Assembly: GCF_000832985.1 (NCBI RefSeq)
Contig: NZ_CP009921.1
Location: 1-64,000 of the forward strand
Direction of reading: 5' to 3'
Length of the DNA stretch: 64,000 bases
DNA from: Priestia megaterium NBRC 15308 = ATCC 14581
GTDB lineage: Bacteria > Bacillota > Bacilli > Bacillales > Bacillaceae_H
The position numbers and the translations under genes were made by a program. The notes beneath the pieces were generated by a model, which worked only from the letters and a program-made list of their open reading frames with translations, was not told the origin of the DNA and searched no databases. Of this stretch, positions 17,427 through 26,988 are shown piece by piece; within the stretch, counting starts at the first letter, position 1; the number at the start of each line of letters is the position of its first letter.

Positions 17427-18100
17427 TCAGGCATTCTGATTGCCGGTATCAACGATTAAAGAATGATCTTTATCACTCACGGCTGCATAAAAGATGGTAT
17501 TGATTTGATGAAATCCTTCTTTCATTAACTCTTCCTGAAGCCATTTTTCATCCTTTTGGATTAATCTTAAATTTTTATCCTGGACTTTCCCTTCGACGAT
17601 TACAGCAATCGGCAATCCTTGATAGTCTGTTTCAATATTTAAGTGTTTGGGTGTCAAATTGACAACAGCTTGGTTCGGCAATGTACTCAAACTTCCATTC
17701 GGTTCAAGAATTACATAATCGAGATCCTGTATGTTCGGATACCCTGCAGACCGAATGGCTGACAAGAGCTCTACAAGAGAAAAGCGAGTTTTCCGCAATT
17801 CTTTTTTTGAGATTTTCCCATGTTTGATCAAAATACTCGGCTGACCGATAAATAATCGGTTTAACCAGCGAAAAAGACTTAATTTAGAAAACAAAAAGCA
17901 CATGGTGACAATGATGATAATTCCCACAATCGCCTGTCCAATTCCATTGGCTTTGATAGGACTGACGGACAATGTGACGAGAAACACAATGGCAGCAAGA
18001 TCAGGCGGAGTCAACTGAGCCAACACAGTCTTTCCCATAAAACGCATCGCTAGAATCACCAGTCCAAAAAAAGAATTAACTTTCCAATAAAAATGAACAT
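17427..18100 (-). pseudogene. DUF421/YetF-like gene with start-proximal frameshift
   Basis: The frame from 18059 gives 210 residues (AMRFMGKTVLAQLTPPDLAAIVFLVTL, then SILIKHGKISKKELRKTRFSLVELLSAIR). The expected start lies upstream: ATG at 18100, behind AAGGGTGG, encodes MFIFIGKLIL and would join the family sequence FFGLVILAMRFMGK if the T7 tract (18066-18072, A on the plus strand) had eight Ts. A one-base loss therefore separates start and body. It could be a real null, a phase-variable tract or a sequencing error. Confidence 0.75.
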
Positions 18101-18459
18101 TGTACCACCCTTATTTTTATGTAGTTATCCATAAAAAACCTATATATATTATCTCAAGTAAATCCGGAAACATACTTATTGCATAGTGAAAAGAGGTGTA
18201 AATGGGACCTTTTCTAACGTTTTATGCTAGTAATGGATAGGATCAAAGCTAATCCTAAGACTATCTTTGACTAGCCATACTACTTACTAAATAAAAAATT
18301 CCCCTTTTAACAGGGGAGCATAAGGTAGATAGACGGAGTTTTTTGTGCCTTGATTATTTTTTTCTATTCAACGCACTATTATTACTTATATTCAAAACTA
18401 TGTTGTTTATTTCTTTTGATTAAAAGTTCCTTTATTAGAAATCTTCGCGAGTGGATAGG
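18101..18459. other. spacer, no gene seen
   Basis: About 360 bases. A small hairpin (TTCCCCTTTTAACAGGGGAG, about 18299-18319) is the only visible structure. Confidence 0.4.
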
Positions 18460-18528
18460 CTACACTCAGTTGGACAGAATTTTTAAGGTCAAGTAGACTA
18501 CAGATAACATACTAAAGGAGCATCTACA

Positions 18529-18813
18529 ATGACCAGAAGAGAACGTCGAACATTTACAGAGGAATTTAAACAACAGATGGTGCAGCTTTATCAGAACGGG
18601 AAGCCGAGAAATGAGATTATTCGTGAATATGACTTGACTCCTTCGTCTTTAGATAAGTGGGTGGAGCAAAGTCAAACATCTGGTTCGTTTAAAGAAAAAG
18701 ATAACCTGACCGAGGAACAAAAAGAACTGATGGAGCTTCGCAAACGAAATAAACAATTAGAAATGGAGAATGATATTTTAAAGCAAGCCGCGCTGATACT
18801 AGGACGAAAGTAA
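18529..18813 (+). CDS. IS3 transposase OrfA
   Basis: 94 residues with an HTH (RTFTEEFKQQMVQLYQNGKPRNEIIREYDLTPSSLDKWV-type) and a C-terminal leucine-zipper-like coil (LMELRKRNKQLEMENDILKQAALIL). AAAGGAGCATCTACA precedes the ATG. Two bases separate its stop from the orfB frame. Confidence 0.9.
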   Translation: MTRRERRTFTEEFKQQMVQLYQNGKPRNEIIREYDLTPSSLDKWVEQSQTSGSFKEKDNLTEEQKELMELRKRNKQLEMENDILKQAALILGRK

Positions 18814-18815
18814 AA

Positions 18816-19649
18816 GTGATTAAAAATAATCAGCACAAATACTCGATATCAGCAATGTGCAAAGTCCTAAAACTCCCAAGAAGTACGTATTATTATGAAG
18901 CGAAGGAGCGTCCGACCGAAGACGACGTTACCTCTGCCATCATAGATATTTTTCATGCCAATCGTCGGGTTTATGGGACACGCAAAATTAAGTATGAGTT
19001 AAAGAAACAAGGAAAAGTTGTCTCAAGACGTCGCATTAGTCGTATCATGAAAGAACAAGGGTTAGTTTCTATCTACACAGTAGCTCAGTTTAAACCACGC
19101 TCTACTGAACCCAACGAATCCGAACAAAAAAACGAATTGAACCGACGGTTCAAGTAAGAGAGAGTGTTGTCCGTTGTCGTCAGTGATCTCACATATGTAA
19201 GAGTGGATAAAAAATGGTCTTACATATGTGTATTTGTCGATCTCTTTAATCAAGAAATTATCGGTTATAGTGTAGGGCCTAATAAGGATGCCTTATTGGT
19301 TTATCGAGCATTTGCGTCCATAAAAGCGAATCTTCATCAAATTCGTCTCTTCCATACAGACCGAGGAAATGAGTTTAAAAACAACCTCATAGATAAAGCA
19401 CTAGAGACATTTAAGATCGGACAATCGTTAAGCATGAAGGGTTGTCCATATGACAACGCGGTCGCTGAAGCGACCTTTAAAATCATTAAAACGGAATTTG
19501 TGAACGGGCGAAATTTCACTAGTCTAGAAGAATTAACAAGGGAATTACAGGACTATGTCCATTGGTTTAATCACTTGCGTATCCATGGAACACTTGAGTA
19601 TATGAATCCTATTCAATACAAAATGAAACACCTTAAAAAAACTGTCTAG
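18816..19649 (+). pseudogene. IS3 transposase OrfB with in-frame stop
   Basis: Two segments, 18816-19157 and 19164-19649, are in the same frame and separated only by a TAA codon (19155-19157) between RRFK and ERVLSVVVSDLTYV. A CAA-to-TAA change would explain it. Catalytic landmarks remain: SDLTYVRVDKKWSY, LFHTDRGNEF and DNAVAEATFKIIKTE. Unless the stop is suppressed, the element cannot move by itself. Confidence 0.85.
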
Positions 19650-19661
19650 TTTAGTGTTGAC

Positions 19662-20531
19662 ATACCAAGAAGCACAGGAAATTATGTGCAGGACAGCCTG
19701 TCAATGGGCTGGTGTACCGATACAAGAAGGAAAAGTTAGGGAGCTGACAAAAGATTTGGGAGCGATGTTTGAATCGCCGGCTGCAATTGGTCCAAACCAT
19801 TGGCTCGGGAGAAATACGCGAAATCGAGTGGGAAAGTGGATTGGAGAACTGATTGATGAGGTTCGTAATGGAAATATGAATGTCCCCACTAATATCATAT
19901 TATACAGATTTACGCAGTATCGTGATTTAGAAGGGAATCTTCTGGACACCAATACTGCTGCCGTAGAAGTAATAAACATCTTGAGACCAATTGTAGCGAT
20001 TGCTATCTTTATTAACTTTATTATGCTTTCATTACACCATTTCCCTGAGGAGAAGGGCAAACTTAAATCTAGAGATGAAGAGTATGCACAGATATTCATA
20101 CAGGAAGTTCGTCGCTTTTATCCATTTTTCCCCTTTGTCACGGCATTGGTAAAAAAGGATTTCACTTGGAATAACTATAAATTTGAGGAAGGTACATTAA
20201 CTTTGCTAGATCTTTACGGTACAAATCACGATCCTAAGATTTGGAACAATCCTGATATATTCAATCCTGACCGGTTTACAAAATGGGAAGGAAGCCCATT
20301 CAGTTTCATTCCACAGGGCGGTGGTGATTACTTTATGGGACATCGTTGTGCCGGTGAGTGGGTCACTCTTGAAGTCATGAAAGTGAGTCTTGATTATCTA
20401 GTAAATCGAATAGAGTATGAGATTCCTGACCAAGATTTAAATTTTAGCATGGTTGATATTCCATCTATTCCTCATAGTAAAATCGTTATTAAAAATGTTG
20501 TGACCGCCAAGGTTACGTGGCTCTTTCTCAC
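19662..20531 (+). pseudogene. CYP152-type fatty-acid peroxygenase P450, N-terminus lost
   Basis: Homologous to P450 BS-beta/CYP152 (hydroxylates fatty acids with H2O2). Present are [20 protein letters not shown], the substrate-binding Arg-Pro in [13 protein letters not shown], the helix [14 protein letters not shown], and the heme-ligand loop [20 protein letters not shown]. About 120 N-terminal residues are missing because the IS3 end abuts the gene. At the 3-prime end the natural stop was split by the ISL3 insertion: without it the frame reads NVVTAKVT and stop. The intact heme loop alone cannot rescue function. Confidence 0.85.
20511..20518 (+). repeat. 8-bp target duplication of first ISL3 (left)
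   Basis: GGTTACGT here and at 22040-22047 flank the element exactly. Confidence 0.95.
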
Positions 20532-22039
20532 TTTTGGTGAAGGTGCTTTATAGATGATATATTGAAATAAAAAGGAGCGAATTGCGACATGCCTTTTTCC
20601 TCTTTCACTAATATAGAATGCTTACGCGTTATAAAAGAAGATCAGTCTTATATGTATCTAGTAAAATCTAAAAGTTCTTCTTGCATATGTCCTTCTTGTC
20701 ATACGCTATCTCACCGTATTCATAGTCGATATGTTAGGTCTCTTCAAGATGTGCCGGCGCATGGTAAATCAACTTATGTACAAATACAAACGCGTAAGTT
20801 TTTTTGCGATAAATGTAGTTGTCCACAGGCTATTTTTACAGAAAGATTTACATGGTTAGGAACCTATCAGCGAAAGACAAAGCGTTTACAAGAGATGTTG
20901 AAGTCAATCGTCTTATCTACGAGCTGTAAAGTAGCATCTCGGCTATCTAAGCACCTAGGTATTGTAACCGGTCATCACACACTTTTACGCCTTCTTCATA
21001 GATTGAAACTGCCTTCTTATGAACCGCCGGTTCATATTGGTATCGACGACTTTGCATTCAAGAAACGTTGTCGTTACGGTACGATTATTATTAATCAAGA
21101 AACCCGAAGACCCATGGCTATCTTAAATGGTAGAGATAAAGAAACAGTAGTAAAATGGCTCGAACAGCATCCAACGATTCAAATGGTGACTCGGGATGGT
21201 TCTTCCACATACGCTAAAGCTATTTCTCAAGCACTTCCTCATGCTTATCAGATTACGGACCGTTGGCATATACTGAAAGCGTTATTTACAGCAATTAAAC
21301 AGACCTTACAACAATCTTTTCCTTCCACATGGAGAAAAACAGAATACAAGAATCATACATCTGAACCACTAATTATCCGCAAGACAGATATTCAACGCAA
21401 CCTGTATGCGGAAAAGGTTTGGCAGCGTAGCTTAGAAGTAAAAGAGTGGAAAGTTAAAGGGAAATCGATCTCTTGGATTTCTCGTTACATGGATATCTCT
21501 CGCTCTACTTTAAATGAAGCCGTTTCAAGAATTCGCCATGAATACAGAGCCAGTGCTACAACTCATGCGATATCTAGAGATTCCTTACTATGGAAAATAT
21601 GGAGTGAGAAGAATAGTGACTGGCTGAAGTCATTACCTTCGGTATGTTTAAAAGAGTTTCCTCTGATATCACAATTATTTGAAGTGACCCCTAGCTTTAA
21701 AGACATCGTCAGGAAACGTAGCACTCAAGGTATACCTGAATGGATTGAAACATATAAAACGTATTCATTCCCAGCTCTCAATACCTTTATAAGCTATATC
21801 GAAAAGGATTTACAAGGAGTAATGGCTGCTTGTGTTGACCCTTTAAGTAATGGGCTATCTGAAGGGCATATACATCGTGTAAAGATGTTAAAACGTATGA
21901 TGTATGGTCGCGCAAGTGACGAATTATTGAAAAAGCGAGTGCTCATTCCATTATTATAGGTAGGATTGTTTTTCTGAAAAAACAACTTATATCTTTGACA
22001 CACGGCGACGCCTGCCTTCACCAAAAGTGAGAAAGAGCC
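20519..22039 (+). mobile_element. ISL3-family element, internally deleted copy
   Basis: 1521 bp. Terminal repeats begin GGCTCTTTCTCACTTTTGGT. Perfect 8-bp target duplication. Exactly 162 bp shorter than the copy at 22273-23955, all of it from within the transposase. Confidence 0.95.
20589..21959 (+). CDS. ISL3 transposase with 54-residue internal deletion
   Basis: 456 residues against 510 in the neighbouring copy. The zinc-ribbon head (CICPSCHTLSHRIHSRYVRSLQDVP..CDKCSCPQ), DDE residues in HIGIDDFAFKKRCRYGTI and VTRDGSSTYAKAI, and the C-terminal DPLSNGLSEGHIHRVKMLKR are present. In-frame loss between SRYMDISR and STLNEAVSRIRHEY removes an HTH-like segment, so activity is doubtful. Confidence 0.92.
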   Translation: MPFSSFTNIECLRVIKEDQSYMYLVKSKSSSCICPSCHTLSHRIHSRYVRSLQDVPAHGKSTYVQIQTRKFFCDKCSCPQAIFTERFTWLGTYQRKTKRLQEMLKSIVLSTSCKVASRLSKHLGIVTGHHTLLRLLHRLKLPSYEPPVHIGIDDFAFKKRCRYGTIIINQETRRPMAILNGRDKETVVKWLEQHPTIQMVTRDGSSTYAKAISQALPHAYQITDRWHILKALFTAIKQTLQQSFPSTWRKTEYKNHTSEPLIIRKTDIQRNLYAEKVWQRSLEVKEWKVKGKSISWISRYMDISRSTLNEAVSRIRHEYRASATTHAISRDSLLWKIWSEKNSDWLKSLPSVCLKEFPLISQLFEVTPSFKDIVRKRSTQGIPEWIETYKTYSFPALNTFISYIEKDLQGVMAACVDPLSNGLSEGHIHRVKMLKRMMYGRASDELLKKRVLIPLL

Positions 22040-22047
22040 GGTTACGT

Positions 22048-22264
22048 GAACACTTTATGCTAAATAAGAGTTAACACTTTTCTGGAAAATAGAACGTGCT
22101 CATTGTCAATTGACATGGAGCCTCTACGTACTGATTTTTCAGAAAAATTCCGTCATAACAAGGGTTATACTGCCTACATAAGGCTATCATGTACGCCTCT
22201 CCATATAAAGTGCACGTCTTTAACTGGAAAAAAAGTGTTCACACTAAATGAGCAAAATTTGTTC
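22048..22264. other. 217-bp spacer between ISL3 copies
   Basis: The unique sequence that once followed the P450 stop. No gene recognised. Confidence 0.5.
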
Positions 22265-22272
22265 ACTTTTAT

Positions 22273-23955
22273 GGCTCTTTCTCACTTTTGGTGAAGGTGC
22301 TTTATAGATGATATAGTGAAATAAAAAGGAGCGAATCTCAACATGCCTTTTTCTTCTTTCACTAATATAGAATGCTTACGAGTTATACAAGAAGATCAAT
22401 CTTATATGTATCTAGTAAAATCTAAACATTCCTCTTGTATATGTCCGTCTTGTCATACTCTATCTCACCGTATTCATAGCCAATATGTTCGATCCCTTCA
22501 GGATGTACCGGCGTATGGTAAAACAACATATATAAAGATACAAACACGTAAGTTTTTTTGCGATGACTGTAGTTGCCCACAAGCTATTTTTACAGAAAGA
22601 TTTACGTGGTTAGGGACCTATCAACGCAAAACCAAACGTTTACAAGAGATGTTAAAGTCAATCGCACTATCTACGAGCTGCAAAGTAGCATCTCGGCTGT
22701 CTAAGCATCTAGGTATTGTAACCAGTCATCATACGCTTTTACGCCTGCTTCATAAATTGAAGCTGCCTTCTTATGAACCGCCGGTTCATATTGGGATTGA
22801 TGACTTTGCATTTAAGAAGCGTTGTCGTTACGGTACGATTATTATCAATCAAGAAACCCGAAGACCCATCGCTATTTTAAATGGGAGAGATAAAGAAACA
22901 GTCGTAAAATGGCTCGAACAGCATCCAACGATTCAAACGGTGACTCGTGATGGTTCTTTCACATACGCTAAGGCTATCTCTCAAGCGCTGCCTCATGCTT
23001 ATCAGATTACGGACCGTTGGCATATTCTGAAAGGTTTATTTACAGCAATTCGAGAGACCTTACAACAATCTTTTCCATCTATATGGAGAAAAACAGAATA
23101 TAAAAATCCTACAACAGAACCACTTATTATCCGCAAGACAGATGTTCAACGCCATCAGTATGCTGAGCAAGTTTGGCAACGCGCCTTAGAAGTGAAAGAG
23201 TGGAAAGAAAAAGGGAAATCCATTGCTTGGATTTCGCGTCAAATGCATATTTCACGTAATACGGTCTATAAAGATTTAAGACGCAAGAAAAAAGAGCCTA
23301 TTAGTCGTGTAAGACTATTAGATCCATTCCTAAATCAATTACGTCAATGGAACCTATCTGGGTGGACGACGAGTCGTATGGAGGCAGAACTTAAAAAGAT
23401 AGGCTATACAGGATGTCGCTCTACTTTAAATGAAGCCGTTTCGAGAATTCGTCATGAATATAGAGCCAGTGCCACAACGCATTCTTTGTCTAGAGCTTCC
23501 CTACTGTGGAAAATATGGAGTGAAAAGAATAGAAACTGGTTAGATTCATTACCTTCGGCATGTTTAAAAGAGTTTCCATTAATACCACAATTATTTGAAG
23601 TGACACGTAAATTTAGAAACATCGTGAGTAAACGTAGTAATCAAGGCATACCTGGTTGGATTGAAACATGTAAAATGTATTCGTTTCCAGCTCTCGATAC
23701 CTTTATAACCTATATAGAAAAAGATTTACAAGGGGTAATGGCTGCTTGTGTTGATCCTTTAAGTAATGGGCTATCTGAAGGACATATACATCGTGTGAAG
23801 ATGTTAAAACGTATGATGTATGGTCGGGCAAGTGATGAGCTGTTGAAAAAACGAGTGCTCATACCATTATTATAGGTAGAGTTGTTTTTCTGAAAAAATA
23901 ATGCATGTCTTTGACATATAGCGACGTTTACCTTCACCAAAAGTGAGAAAGAGCC
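22273..23955 (+). mobile_element. ISL3-family element, full-length copy
   Basis: 1683 bp with the same inverted ends as the copy upstream. Perfect 8-bp target duplication ACTTTTAT at 22265-22272 and 23956-23963, so this is an independent insertion. Confidence 0.95.
22343..23875 (+). CDS. ISL3 transposase
   Basis: 510 residues, full length. N-terminal zinc ribbon (CICPSCHTL, CDDCSCPQ), catalytic Asp residues in GIDDFAFKKR and TRDGSFTYAKA, an inserted HTH (IAWISRQMHISRNTVYKDLRR) and the C-terminal Glu in NGLSEGHIHRVKM. AAAAGGAGCG precedes the ATG. Confidence 0.95.
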   Translation: MPFSSFTNIECLRVIQEDQSYMYLVKSKHSSCICPSCHTLSHRIHSQYVRSLQDVPAYGKTTYIKIQTRKFFCDDCSCPQAIFTERFTWLGTYQRKTKRLQEMLKSIALSTSCKVASRLSKHLGIVTSHHTLLRLLHKLKLPSYEPPVHIGIDDFAFKKRCRYGTIIINQETRRPIAILNGRDKETVVKWLEQHPTIQTVTRDGSFTYAKAISQALPHAYQITDRWHILKGLFTAIRETLQQSFPSIWRKTEYKNPTTEPLIIRKTDVQRHQYAEQVWQRALEVKEWKEKGKSIAWISRQMHISRNTVYKDLRRKKKEPISRVRLLDPFLNQLRQWNLSGWTTSRMEAELKKIGYTGCRSTLNEAVSRIRHEYRASATTHSLSRASLLWKIWSEKNRNWLDSLPSACLKEFPLIPQLFEVTRKFRNIVSKRSNQGIPGWIETCKMYSFPALDTFITYIEKDLQGVMAACVDPLSNGLSEGHIHRVKMLKRMMYGRASDELLKKRVLIPLL

Positions 23956-24009
23956 ACTTTTATTTAGCAGTCACAAATGTTTAAAAAACGCTTTAATTTA
24001 ATAAAAAGA

Positions 24010-24036
24010 GGAGCCACTTTTGGCTCCTTTTACTTT
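24010..24036 (-). terminator. terminator after hsp20
   Basis: Stem GGAGCC/GGCTCC with T-rich flanks on both sides. Confidence 0.7.
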
Positions 24037-24037
24037 T

Positions 24038-24475
24038 TTAATGAAAGTCCACATCAATTTTTTTTGTTTCATCTTTTGCTAATTTAGGCATTCTAACTTC
24101 TAGAACTCCATTTTTATAAGATGCTTTTGTCCCTTCGTTAGAGACAGAACTTGGAAGATGCACAGAACGATGAAAACGGCCTAAAAAACGTTCTTTTCGA
24201 TGCATATTTTCCTCTTTGACTTCATTTGTTCGAGTGGTAGATCCACTAATACTTAGTGTATTGTTTTCCACTGTAACATTGACATCTTCTTTACTTTGCA
24301 GCCCTGGAATATCACAAGTAACCACAACTTCATTCTCTGTTTCATGGACATCTACTCGAATTTCTCCAAAATTTGTTTCTGTCCCCAGAGTGGAAGGGAA
24401 ATCAGAAAAGAAGCGTTCAAAATCTTTTCTCATATTAGATAGTTGTCTAAATGGATCATATGGTACAAGTGCCAT
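24038..24475 (-). CDS. small heat-shock protein Hsp20
   Basis: 145 residues from the ATG behind AAGGAGGATGTATCA (an upstream in-frame start at 24502 lacks a site). Alpha-crystallin domain about residues 40-135: RVDVHETENEVVVTCDIPGL, the GRFHRSVHLPSSV block and the C-terminal YKNGVLEVRMPKL with a short tail. An ATP-independent holdase. Spore-former cargo copies often accompany heat-resistance genes; here it follows the ISL3 pair. Confidence 0.93.
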   Translation of the reverse strand: MALVPYDPFRQLSNMRKDFERFFSDFPSTLGTETNFGEIRVDVHETENEVVVTCDIPGLQSKEDVNVTVENNTLSISGSTTRTNEVKEENMHRKERFLGRFHRSVHLPSSVSNEGTKASYKNGVLEVRMPKLAKDETKKIDVDFH

Positions 24476-24814
24476 TGATACATCCTCCTTCTTTCTTAGC
24501 ATGAGATTAGTATGGCTCCTGTTTAGAGAAGTTATTCAAGTTCATGTAGGGGTACCGCCAGCAAAACGCATATTTACAACGTTAAGAAAACTATTGAAAA
24601 GTTCAATTTCTCAGCATAAAATTAAGAAATTAGATTTTTGTTACTCTATAAACACGCTCCATTCTTAAATAAGGGCTAATTTCCCCATGATAAAAAAAGC
24701 TAATCGAACATTGTCGATTAGCTCTATTTTTTAGTATTGATTCGCTTTTTTAACCATTTTGCAACTGTAACTATACGTTTAATTACAACAATAAATATGT
24801 CTGTTTCATATTTA
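24476..24814. other. spacer, no gene seen
   Basis: About 340 bases. It includes a hairpin near 24700-24735 (AGCTAATCGA..TCGATTAGCT followed by T-rich DNA), probably the terminator of the DoxX unit. Confidence 0.45.
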
Positions 24815-25168
24815 TTATTCAACTTTCCTTATTCTAATCAAAACAAAGAGACTTAGGGCAAAGAAGATTAAGGCAGGCATCATTACATTTATACCTTGAC
24901 CAGCTTTAAAATGTGAAAATACAGCGCCAGCCATCAGTAAAGTAAGTCCCCCAGAAGCTAATAAAGCAATTCTTGACTTCCAGAAACCAACCAAAAGTCC
25001 AATAGCCCCTACAATTTCACAAATACCTACAAAATACATCAATCCTAATGGATAACCAAAACCTTCAAATGTGTGAACTTGCATAGGATTTCCTGTAAGT
25101 TTCATTGTACCAAAAGCGAAAAAGCCAACTACAAGTAATCCTTGAATAATACGTAAAACCCATTTCAT
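24815..25168 (-). CDS. DoxX-family membrane protein
   Basis: 117 residues with four predicted membrane helices (IIQGLLVVGFFAFGTMKLTG, LMYFVGICEIVGAIGLLVGFW, ALLASGGLTLLMAGAVF, MPALIFFALSLFVLI). DoxX relatives are linked to redox and thiol stress. Last gene of a pirin-MarR-DoxX run. Confidence 0.88.
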   Translation of the reverse strand: MKWVLRIIQGLLVVGFFAFGTMKLTGNPMQVHTFEGFGYPLGLMYFVGICEIVGAIGLLVGFWKSRIALLASGGLTLLMAGAVFSHFKAGQGINVMMPALIFFALSLFVLIRIRKVE

Positions 25169-25197
25169 TTATCATTTCTCCTCTTAATCTTTGTCTT

Positions 25198-25650
25198 TTA
25201 TTTTTGTAAACTTTGTGCACCAATTCCTATTTTCTTTAATAAACCTACCAGTTGTTCTTTCTCTTCATTGCTTACAAATGAAAAATTTTCTGAGATTGTT
25301 GTAACGTGCTGGGCAAACATTTCACTAAACAAAACTTCTCCGTTTTCAGTCAAAGTGACATTAAACGCCCTCTTATCGTTTGGATTTGGTTTTCTTTCTA
25401 CAAGTCCCTGCTTTTCAAGCTTATTCACGACGTAAGTAATGCTTCCACTTGGAATAGATAGCGTTTCACTGATTTTTTGAATAGGATGAGCACCTTTGTT
25501 ATAAAGCAATTCAAGTACCATAAAATTTTCAGGGCTGATACTATAACTTTCTATATCCTTCCGAATATTTTCAAATACAGCCTTATTTGCTTTCATCCAG
25601 ATTCGAAATAGCCTTAAATCTAATTGGCTCTTCTCTTGTTTATAATCCAT
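25198..25650 (-). CDS. MarR-family transcription regulator
   Basis: A 150-residue winged helix: ENFMVLELLYNKGAHPIQKISETLSIPSGSITYVVNKLEKQGLVERKPNPNDKRAFNVTLTENGE is the HTH-wing signature, here noted by its parts IPSGSITYVV and DKRAFNV. Probably controls the pirin and DoxX genes that bracket it, like other MarR repressors of the quinone/thiol-stress type. Confidence 0.92.
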   Translation of the reverse strand: MDYKQEKSQLDLRLFRIWMKANKAVFENIRKDIESYSISPENFMVLELLYNKGAHPIQKISETLSIPSGSITYVVNKLEKQGLVERKPNPNDKRAFNVTLTENGEVLFSEMFAQHVTTISENFSFVSNEEKEQLVGLLKKIGIGAQSLQK

Positions 25651-25690
25651 GCAATTTACACCTCTTTGAAGTTGGAATCAAAAACAGAAA

Positions 25691-26452
25691 CTATCTATCT
25701 TTTGGATACAATGGATACTCGACTTGAGTTGGAATTTCTATAAACACAATGCGAAGACTATCTCCCTTAGGCTTGATTGTAATGGTTTCAGTTTTCTCAG
25801 ATTGAATAATAATAAAATCTTTTTTATCAAAAGAGAGCTCTTGCTGCACAATCTTGCCTCCATCACCTCTTATAGCTAGTCCTGCAATGGTTCGATTTGG
25901 AGTAAGTGTAAGCTGATAACTTGAGCTATTAGAAATTTCTATATCGTACATAAAGGCATCTGTTATCAGATTAATTGGCGAATCAGTTCCAAGTATAGTT
26001 TTAATGGTTACACCCTCTCCTTGAATGACAGGAAATTCCTCGTTTTTATATTTTGAATAGTTTGGTGTACGCTTGATTGCATCATTTAAATATGGTTCAA
26101 GCCATATTTGAAACATTTCTGCAGGGCCATCTGATCCTTCAGCATGCCACATGCCTGACCCTGTTTGCATAAGTTGTACACCTCCAGCGTCAACCTCGCT
26201 TTGGTTTCCTAGTGAATCTTTATGAAAACCTTTACCTGACAGGATATAGGTTAAAATTTCAAACCCTTGATGAGGGTGTTCGCCAATTCCACCTGCTCCT
26301 TTTGCTTGCCCCCATGCCCAGTAGAATAAAGGACCAAGTCGACTGATAACAGATCCTTCACCAGAAAACCCAATGGGTTTTTGTTCTATAATCTTGCCAC
26401 CATCAAATTCACCTTTTGCCTGTTCACTTGTATGAATGATTTTGACTTCCAT
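25691..26452 (-). CDS. pirin-family protein (bicupin)
   Basis: 253 residues. The N-terminal cupin has the metal-binding pattern GIGEHPHQGFEILTYILSG and the partner His in GSGMWHAEGS. A C-terminal cupin follows. Bacterial pirins of this type (YhaK/YhhW-like) include quercetin dioxygenases and redox sensors. First gene of the run; GGAGGAACAATA precedes the ATG. Confidence 0.92.
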   Translation of the reverse strand: MEVKIIHTSEQAKGEFDGGKIIEQKPIGFSGEGSVISRLGPLFYWAWGQAKGAGGIGEHPHQGFEILTYILSGKGFHKDSLGNQSEVDAGGVQLMQTGSGMWHAEGSDGPAEMFQIWLEPYLNDAIKRTPNYSKYKNEEFPVIQGEGVTIKTILGTDSPINLITDAFMYDIEISNSSSYQLTLTPNRTIAGLAIRGDGGKIVQQELSFDKKDFIIIQSEKTETITIKPKGDSLRIVFIEIPTQVEYPLYPKDR

Positions 26453-26887
26453 TATTGTTCCTCCTATAAGTTAAATGAATGAATTAAAATTGAAACCTAA
26501 CATTTCAAAAATATTAACAAATATAATGGTATGATTATTAGCTGTTTTTGAAATTATCGCATTTACCCTAACATTAGGATAAATCCGTGTCAACAAAAAT
26601 ATTCCCTATTTTTGATGGAGTGTCTACTGTCAAAAAGCACACCTTTTTATACGGTAAAAAAACGAATGATAAAACCTCTATTTAATCTAAAAAACAAGCC
26701 TTGTTAGACTTATTAAAAATACAAGGCCTTATTGTACGCTTGGTTTACGTCTCTTCCTAGCTGATAACTCTCAGCATTATTTTTGGAGTTAGAAATAGTT
26801 GTTTAATTCAGAAAATAATTATAGGAATACTCATTTCGGCATACTTCGACATCCATTATGTAGTAATATTTTATATAAATATACACA
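26453..26887. other. 435-bp non-coding region
   Basis: A GCCTTGT/ACAAGGC hairpin (about 26698-26727) is visible. The rest should hold the pirin promoter and the promoter for the riboswitch RNA. No gene seen. Confidence 0.45.
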
Positions 26888-26983
26888 TTCAGATAAAGGC
26901 AAACTAGTTGAAAAGCTAGGACGCAAAGCTACAGGTCTAAAGTCAATTGACTATGACAGCTGAGCCTCCTGAAAATCTGGAGG
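26888..26983 (+). ncRNA. cyclic-di-GMP-I (GEMM) riboswitch
   Basis: Matches the GEMM aptamer. P1 is TTCAG/CTGAA (26888-26892 with 26969-26973). The core is AAAGGCAAAC. P2 is CTAGTT-GAAA-AGCTAG with a GNRA loop (26904-26919). The conserved GGACGCAAAGC, the loop receptor GGTCTAA, P3 AGTCAATTGACT, and ATGACAGCTGAGCC follow. CCTCC (26965-26969) can pair with the ribosome site GGAGG (26979-26983). Because P1 uses bases of the same segment, ligand binding should free the ribosome site: a predicted ON switch. Confidence 0.85.
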
Positions 26984-26988
26984 AATTT

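Larger units (their letters stand above)
18460..19661 (+). mobile_element. IS3-family element with defective orfB
   Basis: An approximately 1.2-kb element. Imperfect inverted ends can be read at 18461-18489 (ACTCAGTTGGACAG..TTTTTAAGG) and 19635-19661. No flanking direct repeat is evident, and its right end cuts into a P450 gene. Confidence 0.75.

Noticed and set aside
26830-26880. Sigma-A promoter for the riboswitch (TCGACA and TATA-rich stretch)
   Set aside because: Spacing between -35-like and -10-like elements does not fit; the promoter is left unassigned.
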